From positions 1-38,297 of the forward strand of contig JAOQAF010000016.1 in assembly GCA_025963735.1 (NCBI GenBank): a DNA stretch of 38,297 bases, given 5' to 3'. This document shows, in pieces, positions 30,523 to 38,297 of the stretch (within the stretch, counting starts at the first letter, position 1; each line of letters opens with the position of its first letter). The DNA is from Bacteroidota bacterium. GTDB taxonomy: Bacteria; Bacteroidota; Bacteroidia; B-17B0; Aurantibacillaceae. The notes under the pieces were generated by a model. That model worked only from the letters and a program-made list of their open reading frames with translations, was not told the origin of the DNA and made no database searches. Made by a program: the position numbers and the translations under genes.

Positions 30523-33243
30523 ATGGATAAATTTTCTTATTTAGGAAACAGCGATGTGAACGCGATCGAAGAGCTTTTTGTACAATATCAAAAAGACCCC
30601 AATGCAGTTGATAAAACATGGCAGGATTTTTTTAAAGGTTTTGAATTTGCACAAACAGATTTTACTTCTTCCGGCGGTGTTATTCCCGAAAATGTCAGTA
30701 AAGAGTTTAAAGTAATCAGCCTTATAACAGGATACCGTCAGCGCGGCCACCTCTTCACTAAAACAAATCCTGTTCGTCAGCGTCGTACCTACGATCCTAC
30801 CTTGGCATTAGAAAATTTCGGACTGTCGGAAAAAGATCTTGACCTTACTTTTCATGCCGGAAACGAAATTGGAATAGGACCTGCAAAATTAAAAGCAATC
30901 ATTGATCATCTTGAGCAAACCTATTGTCAGAGTATTGGTGTGGAATATTTATATGTGCGCGAACCCAAAGTTGTAAAGTGGCTTCAGGAGCGAATGGAAA
31001 AAAACCGCAACACTCCTTCCTTTACCAAGGAGGAGAAAAAAACCATTCTTAAAAAATTAACACAGGCTGTAGTTTTTGAAAGTTACCTCCATACAAAATT
31101 TGTTGGCCAGAAACGTTTTTCACTTGAAGGAGGAGAAGCGGTAATACCCGCTATTAATGCTTTAATGGAACATGGAGCTAATTTAGGAATTCAGGATTAT
31201 GTAATTGGAATGGCTCACCGCGGAAGATTAAATGTGCTCACCAACATCATGAACAAAACATACAAGGATGTGTTCACTGAGTTTGAAGGCAGGCCAAGTG
31301 AGGATTCGCTTTTTGATGGTGATGTAAAATACCACATGGGTTATTCATCCGACCAGCTAAGTGACGGAGGAAAAAATGTTCACATAAGTTTAACTCCAAA
31401 CCCTTCTCATCTCGAAACCTCTGCTTCCGTGGTACAGGGTATTGTACGCGCTAAAATAGATAACCGTCATAACGGTGATAATTCAAAAGCTTGTCCTGTT
31501 ATTTTGCATGGCGATGCCGCTATCGCCGGACAGGGACTTGTATATGAGCTGGTTCAAATGAGTCAGCTTGACGGTTTTAAAACGGGTGGCACGGTGCATT
31601 ACGTTATTAATAACCAGGTTGGTTTTACAACTAATTTTACCGATGGGCGTTCTTCCACTTATTGCACCGATGTTGCCAAAGTGGTGTTAAGTCCGGTGTT
31701 TCACGTTAACGGTGATGATGTGGAAGCTTTGTGTTTCATTTCAAAATTAGCGATGGAATTCCGTCAAACATTTCATCGCGATGTTTTTGTGGATGTTTTA
31801 TGTTATCGCAAATATGGTCACAACGAAGGAGATGAGCCGCGCTTTACCCAGCCGCTTTTATACAAAGCTATTGCAGCCCATGCGAATCCAAAAGACATAT
31901 ATGTAAAGAAGCTTGAGGCTGAACAGCCCGACCTTGCCGCAGAAGCAAAAGAAATTGAAAATACATTTAAAGCCGAGCTCGACAGTAATTTAGACGCGGC
32001 TAAGAAAACCGATAAAGCCAAGATCACTTCGTTTTTAGAAGGAACCTGGAAAGGTGTTAAAATGGCTTCGGACAAAGATTTTGAAGAGTCGCCGAAAACA
32101 GCGGTTGATGAAAAATTATTTTTAGAATTAGCAAAGCAAACCACTGAACTTCCAAAGGACAAAAAATTCTTCAATAAAATTCAGAAGGTATTTGACGACC
32201 GCAAAGCCATGATCACCAATGATAATTACGATTGGGCCATGGGAGAGTTACTGGCATATGCAACGCTGATGAAAGAGGGTTTCCCGGTGCGGTTTAGCGG
32301 ACAGGATGTAGAACGCGGAACTTTCTCCCACCGTCATGCCATTGTAAAGCTGGAAGACAGTGAAGAAGAATATACACCACTTAACAGCATTGATTCAAAA
32401 GCCAAACTAAGCATTTACAATTCGTTATTAAGCGAATACGGCGTATTAGGTTTTGAATACGGATATGCCTTTGCGGCGCCCAACACGCTTACTATATGGG
32501 AAGCGCAGTTCGGAGATTTTTTCAATGGCGCGCAAATTATCATTGATCAATACCTTACTTCCGCTGAATACAAATGGAGGCGCATGAACGGATTGGTTGT
32601 TTTACTTCCTCACGGTTATGAGGGACAGGGGCCTGAACACTCCAGCGCCCGTATGGAACGCTTCCTTCAGGCCTGCGCTGAAAATAACATGCAGATTGTG
32701 AACACGACCACACCCGCGCAGCAATTTCACGTAATACGCAGGCAGTTAAAAAGAGACTTCCGCAAACCGTTAGTATGTTTCACTCCTAAAAAATTATTGC
32801 GGTATCCAAGTTGTGTGAGCAAATTGGCAGACTTTACTAAAACTAATTTCCAGGAAGTGTTGGATGATACCATCGATGCGAAAAAAATAACACGTATTGG
32901 TTTCTGTTCAGGTAAAGTATATTACGATTTAATTGAACGACGTGAAAAAGAAGGCGCGGAGGATATCGCTTTCATTCGCCTTGAACAATTATATCCCTTC
33001 CCGCAAAAACAAGTGGACGCCATTGTAAAAAAATACAATAAGGTTAAAGAATATTTATTCATTCAGGAAGAACCCGAAAACATGGGGCCATGGAGGTTTG
33101 CAGACAACAACATGCGTTCTCTTAATTTGAAGTATATTGGCAGAGACGCCGCTGCAAGTCCGGCAACAGGATTTGCCAAACGCCACGCAGCTGAAAATGA
33201 AGAAATAATGACCAGCATTTTCACCAAAATTTTAGTGAAATAG
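30523..33243 (+). CDS. sucA: 2-oxoglutarate dehydrogenase E1 component
   Basis: 906 aa; MAHRGRLNVLTNIMNK, HGDAAIAGQGLVYE, PHGYEGQGPEHSSARMERFLQ. Confidence 0.97.
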   Translation: MDKFSYLGNSDVNAIEELFVQYQKDPNAVDKTWQDFFKGFEFAQTDFTSSGGVIPENVSKEFKVISLITGYRQRGHLFTKTNPVRQRRTYDPTLALENFGLSEKDLDLTFHAGNEIGIGPAKLKAIIDHLEQTYCQSIGVEYLYVREPKVVKWLQERMEKNRNTPSFTKEEKKTILKKLTQAVVFESYLHTKFVGQKRFSLEGGEAVIPAINALMEHGANLGIQDYVIGMAHRGRLNVLTNIMNKTYKDVFTEFEGRPSEDSLFDGDVKYHMGYSSDQLSDGGKNVHISLTPNPSHLETSASVVQGIVRAKIDNRHNGDNSKACPVILHGDAAIAGQGLVYELVQMSQLDGFKTGGTVHYVINNQVGFTTNFTDGRSSTYCTDVAKVVLSPVFHVNGDDVEALCFISKLAMEFRQTFHRDVFVDVLCYRKYGHNEGDEPRFTQPLLYKAIAAHANPKDIYVKKLEAEQPDLAAEAKEIENTFKAELDSNLDAAKKTDKAKITSFLEGTWKGVKMASDKDFEESPKTAVDEKLFLELAKQTTELPKDKKFFNKIQKVFDDRKAMITNDNYDWAMGELLAYATLMKEGFPVRFSGQDVERGTFSHRHAIVKLEDSEEEYTPLNSIDSKAKLSIYNSLLSEYGVLGFEYGYAFAAPNTLTIWEAQFGDFFNGAQIIIDQYLTSAEYKWRRMNGLVVLLPHGYEGQGPEHSSARMERFLQACAENNMQIVNTTTPAQQFHVIRRQLKRDFRKPLVCFTPKKLLRYPSCVSKLADFTKTNFQEVLDDTIDAKKITRIGFCSGKVYYDLIERREKEGAEDIAFIRLEQLYPFPQKQVDAIVKKYNKVKEYLFIQEEPENMGPWRFADNNMRSLNLKYIGRDAAASPATGFAKRHAAENEEIMTSIFTKILVK

Positions 33244-33551
33244 TGCTCAGCAAAGAAGAAGAAAATATTATTATTGACACATTAAAGCCCTTTAATCCAA
33301 CTTTTATTGGACTATTTGGGTCCTATGCGCGAAACGAAGAAACCGAAACAAGCGACATTGACATTTTGTATGACTTTGAAAACAAATATTCGCTCTTCGA
33401 TTTAATTGAACTTAAAGAGCTGCTGTATGAGAGATTAAATAAAAAAGTAGATTTAGTTTCATTGAAATATATTAAACCTTACTTTAAAAAATACATTTTA
33501 GACGATTTAGTCTACCTGTTAAATGAAAAAAACAAACAAGTTATATCTTGA
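33243..33551 (+). CDS. MNT-type minimal nucleotidyltransferase (MntA-like antitoxin)
   Basis: 102 aa; GSYARNEETETSDID = GSx10DxD; GTG start overlaps sucA TAG (TAGTG). Confidence 0.9.
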   Translation: MLSKEEENIIIDTLKPFNPTFIGLFGSYARNEETETSDIDILYDFENKYSLFDLIELKELLYERLNKKVDLVSLKYIKPYFKKYILDDLVYLLNEKNKQVIS

Positions 33552-33876
33552 ACAATTTTTAGAACGCATTGAAAGGATTGAGCGGATTATTTCTGAAACA
33601 AATAGAGAAGACTTTTATTCTTCCTATATTAATCAAGACGCCTTAATCTATAACCTGGAAGTGCTCGGAGAAATTAGCAAAAGATTTAGCGAGTATTATA
33701 AAGCAAATGTTGATGAAATACCCTGGCACAAAATTCAAGGGATGAGAAACAGACTTATCCATGACTATGACGGCATCGATTTGGAAATTGTTTGGCAAGC
33801 CGCTAGTGAGTTCGTTCCCTCACTAAAAACAATTATTGAACATCAAATTAAAGTAATAGACACAACCAAATATTAA
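33523..33876 (+). CDS. HepT-like HEPN ribonuclease toxin (DUF86)
   Basis: 117 aa; IYNLEVLGEISKRF, MRNRLIHDYDGID containing Rx4HxY; overlaps MNT by 29 nt. Confidence 0.9.
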   Translation: MKKTNKLYLEQFLERIERIERIISETNREDFYSSYINQDALIYNLEVLGEISKRFSEYYKANVDEIPWHKIQGMRNRLIHDYDGIDLEIVWQAASEFVPSLKTIIEHQIKVIDTTKY

Positions 33877-33897
33877 ATCACAAATCTTAAATATTAT

Positions 33898-35160
33898 ATG
33901 GCAATAGTAGAATTAAAAGTACCAAGTCCGGGAGAATCAATTACAGAAGTAGTGATAGCCCGCTGGATCAAAAATACAGGCGACGTGGTTGAAAAAGATG
34001 AGGTATTGGCTGAGATCGATTCCGACAAAGCTACTTTAACACTAAATGCTGAAGAAGCCGGTAAAATTGAGGTGCTTGCCGCCGAAGGTGATACTGTAAA
34101 GGTAGGACAGGTGGTTGTAAAAATTGACACCTCTGTGAAACCGGAAGCGAAAAAAGAAACGCCAAAAGCCGAAGTGAAGCAGGAAGCGAAAAAAGAAGAG
34201 TCTAAAAAAGAAAGCAAGCAGGAAGTTGCTGTAACCAAAGAATCGGCTTCCTACGCAACGGGAACGCCAAGTGTTGCAGCTGCTAAAATAATGGCTGAAA
34301 ATAATGTTACATCTAAGCAATTAAACGGAACGGGTAAAGCGGGCCGCATTACAAAACAAGATGTGCTTGCAGCTCTGTCTAACGGTTTGCCTTCTGCCGA
34401 AAAAGCTTTAAGTAACAGCTGGCAAGGTGGAAGAGATAAAGAAAGAATTAAAATGACCTCGCTTCGTAAAGTGGTGGCAAAGCGTCTTGTAGCGGTTAAA
34501 AATGAAACGGCCATGCTTACAACTTTTAATGAAGTTGATATGAGCGCCATTTACGAAATCCGCGCTAAGTATAAAGATAAATTTAAAGAAGTTCATGGAA
34601 GCAATGTTGGCTTCATGAGTTTTTTTACGAAAGCAGTGTGCGAAGCGTTATATCATTTTCCGGCAGTTAATGGAATGATAGACGGCGAAGAAATTGTGCA
34701 CAATAAATATTGCGACATTGGTATTGCCGTTAGCGCTCCGAAAGGTTTAATGGTTCCGGTATTGCGCAACGCAGAATTGATGAGCCTTGCAGAAATTGAA
34801 AAAGGAATAAAAGAACTTGCTTTAAAAGCCCGCGATGGTAAATTAACTATTCCTGAAATGGAAGGCGGAACCTTTACCATAACCAATGGAGGCGTTTTTG
34901 GAAGCATGATGAGTACCCCCATTATTAACCCGCCGCAAAGTGCTATTTTAGGAATGCACAATGTGGTTGAAAGACCTATGGCGATTAACGGACAGGTTGT
35001 TATACGCCCCATGATGTACGTTGCTTTAAGTTACGATCACCGTATTATCGATGGACGAGAAAGTGTTGGTTTCCTTGTCAAAGTAAAAGAGATGCTTGAA
35101 AACCCTACTAGAATTTTATTCGGAGGAAAATTACCGGAAGAAATTTTGTTGGGACTTTAA
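33898..35160 (+). CDS. sucB: dihydrolipoyl succinyltransferase (2-oxoglutarate dehydrogenase E2)
   Basis: Lipoyl domain [42 protein letters not shown]. Confidence 0.96.
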   Translation: MAIVELKVPSPGESITEVVIARWIKNTGDVVEKDEVLAEIDSDKATLTLNAEEAGKIEVLAAEGDTVKVGQVVVKIDTSVKPEAKKETPKAEVKQEAKKEESKKESKQEVAVTKESASYATGTPSVAAAKIMAENNVTSKQLNGTGKAGRITKQDVLAALSNGLPSAEKALSNSWQGGRDKERIKMTSLRKVVAKRLVAVKNETAMLTTFNEVDMSAIYEIRAKYKDKFKEVHGSNVGFMSFFTKAVCEALYHFPAVNGMIDGEEIVHNKYCDIGIAVSAPKGLMVPVLRNAELMSLAEIEKGIKELALKARDGKLTIPEMEGGTFTITNGGVFGSMMSTPIINPPQSAILGMHNVVERPMAINGQVVIRPMMYVALSYDHRIIDGRESVGFLVKVKEMLENPTRILFGGKLPEEILLGL

Positions 35161-35200
35161 CCAAAAAATAATCGTCTTATAACAGAGCATTATTCTATAA

Positions 35201-35245
35201 AGAAACATAAAAATTAAATAATTTTCATGTTTCTTATTTTATGTA
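35201..35245 (+). terminator. AT-rich hairpin downstream of sucB, probable terminator
   Basis: AGAAACAT-A-AAAATT-AAAT-AATTTT-C-ATGTTTCT (35201-35234) followed by TATTTTATG; 41 nt after sucB stop. Confidence 0.55.
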
Positions 35246-35307
35246 CATGTTTAAGAACAGACTGGAACAATGAATAAAATTGTTACAGGCTCTATCTAGT
35301 CAAGCCT

Positions 35308-35622
35308 CAAAAAGTCTTTTCTAGTTCAGACTACAGATAGGACAATGAATTAACGATTTTCACAAAACCTGTTCCTTTCTTTTTGCTTGACCAAAAAGAA
35401 ACAAAAACTCAAGGCTTCATAAAATTTCTCTAAACTCTTTTTGATGTTTAAGCAGAGTCTTGGAACTCGCCCATATGAAACCGTCTTGGGCTCGAACAAC
35501 CAAGCCTCCCACACAAGCATTCTCAAAAGACCTGGGTATAAAATTACTGTCTATGGTGCGATAGTCTTTTTCGAACTCCCTTTAAACATCAAAAGAGTTT
35601 TAACCAGAAATTTTATGAGGCC
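35308..35622 (+). repeat. copy B of the dispersed MITE-like repeat; core 35413-35622 with ~40-bp terminal inverted repeats
   Basis: Arms 35413-35451 GGCTTCATAAAATTTCTCTAAACTCTTTTTGATGTTTAA and 35581-35622 (rc GGCCTCATAAAATTTCTGGTTAAAACTCTTTTGATGTTTAAA); aligned to rc of 8828-9148. Confidence 0.85.
35376..35401. repeat. hairpin TTTCTTTTTG-CTTGAC-CAAAAAGAAA inside repeat copy B
   Basis: Perfect 10-bp stem, 6-nt loop. Confidence 0.7.
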
Positions 35623-35640
35623 GCCTCTGCTTCGCGAAAT

Positions 35641-35795
35641 GAGGGCAAACATGTTGTACATGTTTGAGCCAGCGGATGCGTTAGACCTATCAAAAGAGGG
35701 CAAATGTTCTGAGAACATTTGAGCGAGCCGGCGCTTAGTGCCTTTTGGTTACTCTACCCACAAGCCGACTCAATTTTGCACTGCAAAATTGCCCT
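35641..35795. repeat. cluster of three covarying hairpins (AGGGCAA-N6-NGN/NNN-N6'-TTGAG)
   Basis: Perfect 9-bp stems with 3-nt loops: CAAACATGT/ACATGTTTG (35646-35666), CAAATGTTC/GAACATTTG (35701-35721), CAATTTTGC/GCAAAATTG (35771-35791, opposite orientation). Confidence 0.85.
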
Positions 35796-36020
35796 GCCAC
35801 AAAAGTGACAGAAAAAAATACCGCAAATTCAAACATTACTAATTCCTTCGGCAGAATTTTTTGGACATTTTTCAAATAATTTGTTTAATGGTGGGATGAC
35901 AGAATATTTGAGGGACGCACTATCTATAAAGTTTAATATAAACAATGATCCCGTAAATATTTAGGAACGAGATATCCCAAACTAAACTAACGATAATGCG
36001 TTGCTGTATGAATGCTATTA

Positions 36021-36476
36021 TTACTGACTTAAAACAGAAGTAGGTTTAAACACCATTCTGTAAATATATGAACCAAAGATATGCCTTCTTGCAAACCTCG
36101 CGACATTGGGAGAATTTACGAGTTTGTTATATGTATTTTTTGGCACTCCGAAGTATTCGTATTTGCTTCCGTCCTGAAAACTAATTTTTAGCGTTTGTCC
36201 TTTATATAAATAATCTTCAATGCCCGAACTAGTAGTAGTAATTGTATACTCCTCCAGAGTGGATGCATGGGTTTCGGGTGAGATACTCACCAGAAAATGG
36301 TAAGCCTCAATAATTTCCTTGCTTTTTATTTCCGCTTGCTCTTTTAGCGGTTCATTATCTGCAAATTTATCAGGGTGCCATTCTTTTATAAGATTTCTGT
36401 AAATAAGTTTTAATTCAGCAAGATTAGTTTCTTTTGTGGTGCCAAATAATTTTCCGTAATCTTTTATGCGTTTCAT
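36021..36476 (-). CDS. J-domain protein with C-terminal KTSC-like domain
   Basis: LKLIYRNLIKEWHPDKFAD (HPD) plus LKISFQDGSKYEYFGVPKNTYNKLVNSPNVARFARRHIFGSYIYRM. Confidence 0.8.
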   Translation of the reverse strand: MKRIKDYGKLFGTTKETNLAELKLIYRNLIKEWHPDKFADNEPLKEQAEIKSKEIIEAYHFLVSISPETHASTLEEYTITTTSSGIEDYLYKGQTLKISFQDGSKYEYFGVPKNTYNKLVNSPNVARFARRHIFGSYIYRMVFKPTSVLSQ

Positions 36477-36738
36477 TTCTTAGTTTAGAGTAATTTATTT
36501 TAAAATCGAATAATGTAATATAATACGAAGATAGATAAAACAAAAACATCTTTAAATTCATTTATGTTATGAATTCACAATTACAAGCTCTGTGTACCGT
36601 CAGATAAGGTTAAATAATAACGCCTGGTGTAACCAAATTTTCAACCTTTTCACTCGGGACTAAGAATCATTTTATTATCTTTAATAGAACTATTTAACCA
36701 GAAAAGTTATTATTCCGGGACTATTTTTAATTAAAATC

Positions 36739-37203
36739 ATGAAAAAGTTAATCACTCTATTCCTGTTATCCTTTAGCACTATTTTATTTTCACAGAATAA
36801 AATTGAAAGCGAGAACCCACGATACGATGCCGCGCTTGCTAAAAAATCAGGAGCAGATGATTATGGCATGAAAAAGTATGTCATCGCCTTTTTAAAAACC
36901 GGACCAAACCGAAACCAGGACTCGGCAACAGCTGTTATGTTACAGTCAGCCCACATGGCTAACATTGTTCGAATGGCCGAAGCGGGTCATTTGGTGGTGG
37001 CCGGTCCTTTTTTAGATGACTCAGAAATTAAAGGGATTTACATTTTTAATGTTGAAACTATTGAGCAGGCCAAAGCTTTAACCGAAACCGATCCGGCAAT
37101 TAAGGCAGGACGGCTGGCAATGGAGCTTCATCCCTGGTACGGATCAGCAGCTTTAATGCAAACCACACAAATTCATAAAACAATTCAGAAGAAAACTTTT
37201 TAG
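36739..37203 (+). CDS. YCII-related domain protein with signal peptide
   Basis: 154 aa; signal peptide MKKLITLFLLSFSTILFSQ; HMANIVRMAEAGHLVVAGPFLDDSEIKGIYIFNVETIEQAKALTETDPAIKAGRL. Confidence 0.85.
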   Translation: MKKLITLFLLSFSTILFSQNKIESENPRYDAALAKKSGADDYGMKKYVIAFLKTGPNRNQDSATAVMLQSAHMANIVRMAEAGHLVVAGPFLDDSEIKGIYIFNVETIEQAKALTETDPAIKAGRLAMELHPWYGSAALMQTTQIHKTIQKKTF

Positions 37204-37234
37204 AAGAAAACTTTTTAGAACTTTTTGTTAGAAT

Positions 37235-37978
37235 TTATTTTTCAAATTGATAATTCGTATAGTCCATTAAAAGAGTGTTTAAAAACTCCTCGTTTTTTTG
37301 AGTGCTGCTGATCCCGTATTTACTTTTTATTTTATCACTTAACAAGCTCAAATGCTGCGGTTGATTCTGCCTCAGGCTAAAGTCAAGAACCTCACGGATA
37401 GTATTCACCTCTGTATCCGACATAAAAGCAACTTGCGGATAAACAATTTTATAATCAGGTTTTTGCTGATGCAGTATAGTATCTTTAATTGATATAGGTT
37501 TGTTTAAGAGAATAACTGTGGTTCCCGCAACCATATCTCCAAACCTTTGCGATTTACTCGTAACTGCAACTGTAATTAAAGCAATCATCGGCCTGTCAAT
37601 TAACCTGAACATAGATCTTACAAGGTAGGAGCCAAAGTTAGGTTGTGTACCATCAAGCTTAACCACTTTAATTTTTAAGATCTTTTTTCCAAAACTTTGT
37701 CCATTTAAAAAAGTTTCGCACAACAAATGATACAAGCCTGCAGGAAGTAAACACAGAATGATCAAACCTATCATTACCTGATTATATGTTTCATGTTTCT
37801 CGTAATTGCCGCTATAAAAATCTTTACGAATAGCCAGTGAAAAAATAAGGAACATAATGCAGGTATAAGCCCATACAAAAATGCCATCGAGCAACGCTGC
37901 TAATATCCTTGGTCCCACACCCGCTGCCGTGTAAGACAAAGCAACATTTTGGGTAGTGTTAATTTTAATGCTTTCCAT
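37235..37978 (-). CDS. RDD family membrane protein
   Basis: GVGPRILAALLDGIFVWAY, GQSFGKKILKIKVVKLDG; divergent from SpoIIM-like gene. Confidence 0.88.
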   Translation of the reverse strand: MESIKINTTQNVALSYTAAGVGPRILAALLDGIFVWAYTCIMFLIFSLAIRKDFYSGNYEKHETYNQVMIGLIILCLLPAGLYHLLCETFLNGQSFGKKILKIKVVKLDGTQPNFGSYLVRSMFRLIDRPMIALITVAVTSKSQRFGDMVAGTTVILLNKPISIKDTILHQQKPDYKIVYPQVAFMSDTEVNTIREVLDFSLRQNQPQHLSLLSDKIKSKYGISSTQKNEEFLNTLLMDYTNYQFEK

Positions 37979-38025
37979 GAAGCGCTGTTGCCAGATTGTA
38001 TATTAATATATAAATTTAGTGATTA

Positions 38026-38033
38026 CAAAGGTA
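38026..38033 (-). promoter_or_regulatory. candidate -7 element for the RDD gene
   Basis: Minus strand reads TACCTTTG (TAnnTTTG) ~48 nt upstream of the RDD ATG; no clear -33 TTTG. Confidence 0.4.
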
Positions 38034-38053
38034 AAATTTTACTTGCGTTTATC

Positions 38054-38297
38054 ATGAAGGAAATAACCTTTTTAAAGCAGAATGCCCAAAAATGGGAAGA
38101 CTATGAAAAGGCTATTGATGCAGGGAAACCTGTTGGCCCTGCTCAACTCACAGAAATGTTTGTGGAACTAACTGATGATCTTTCCTACGCCAATACCAAT
38201 TACAATCAAAGCAACACAAAGGCATATGTAAACAGCTTAACCTCGCGTGTACATCATCTTGTTTACAAAAACAAAAAAGAAACCGGCAACCGTTTTA
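38054..38297 (+). CDS. stage II sporulation protein M-like membrane protein, 5' end only (runs off window)
   Basis: My translation MKEITFLKQNAQKWEDYEKAIDAGKPVGPAQLTEMFVELTDDLSYANTNYNQSNTKAYVNSLTSRVHHLVYKNKKETGNRF; open to window end; paired with RDD gene. Confidence 0.75.
   Translation, partial: MKEITFLKQNAQKWEDYEKAIDAGKPVGPAQLTEMFVELTDDLSYANTNYNQSNTKAYVNSLTSRVHHLVYKNKKETGNRF

Noticed and set aside
35680-35686. GTTAGAC resembling an integron attC core (GTTRRRY) next to a hairpin
   Set aside because: No matching RYYYAAC at the proper distance, second unit reads CTTAGTG, and no integrase or cassette genes are present.
35441-35722. ORF of 93 aa (and its counterpart 8756-9007 minus) as a conserved small protein
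   Set aside because: The two copies translate similarly only because the DNA repeat is similar; most differences between copies are non-synonymous and the C-termini diverge at the repeat edge, so no sign of coding selection.
35641-35795. CRISPR-like short repeats
   Set aside because: Only three units, irregular spacing (55 and ~70 bp), mixed orientation, no cas genes.
1-38297. tRNA/rRNA genes, prophage or conjugative element
   Set aside because: No recognisable tRNA cloverleaf, rRNA segment, integrase, transposase, terminase or tra gene seen by eye or in the ORF track; a tRNAscan/Infernal run would be decisive.

Overview
Bacteroidota chromosomal segment of mostly core metabolic genes, read by eye and from the supplied ORFs. 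Left arm (+): C-terminus of a PHP/PolX-type protein, GH3-family protein, lipoprotein-like hypothetical, very large DUF4175-like coiled-coil protein, HATPase (RsbW-like) protein, TPR protein. Centre (-): pabB-like chorismate-binding enzyme and a full 14-subunit complex I operon (nuoA to nuoN) with a short, truncated-type NuoG. Then a T9SS-sorted BNR/PKD secreted protein (-), and on + tatA, gatA, sucA, an MNT/HepT pair, sucB. Right end: repeat-rich intergenic region, J-domain/KTSC-like protein, YCII protein, RDD protein and the 5' end of a SpoIIM-like gene. Non-routine observations: (i) a tandem/inverted cluster of three hairpins (35641-35795) with invariant flanks AGGGCAA...TTGAG but different, fully compensated 6-bp inner stems; (ii) a ~210-bp MITE-like element with ~40-bp terminal inverted repeats in two inverted copies ~26 kb apart; (iii) two MNT-HEPN (MntA/HepT-type) modules, each spliced seamlessly into a core energy operon (nuoF/nuoG and sucA/sucB), one with a frameshifted toxin; (iv) a four-helix-bundle (23S-IVP-like) gene inside nuoK/nuoJ and a TonB-C protein inside nuoF/nuoG. 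No tRNA, rRNA or CRISPR was recognised.
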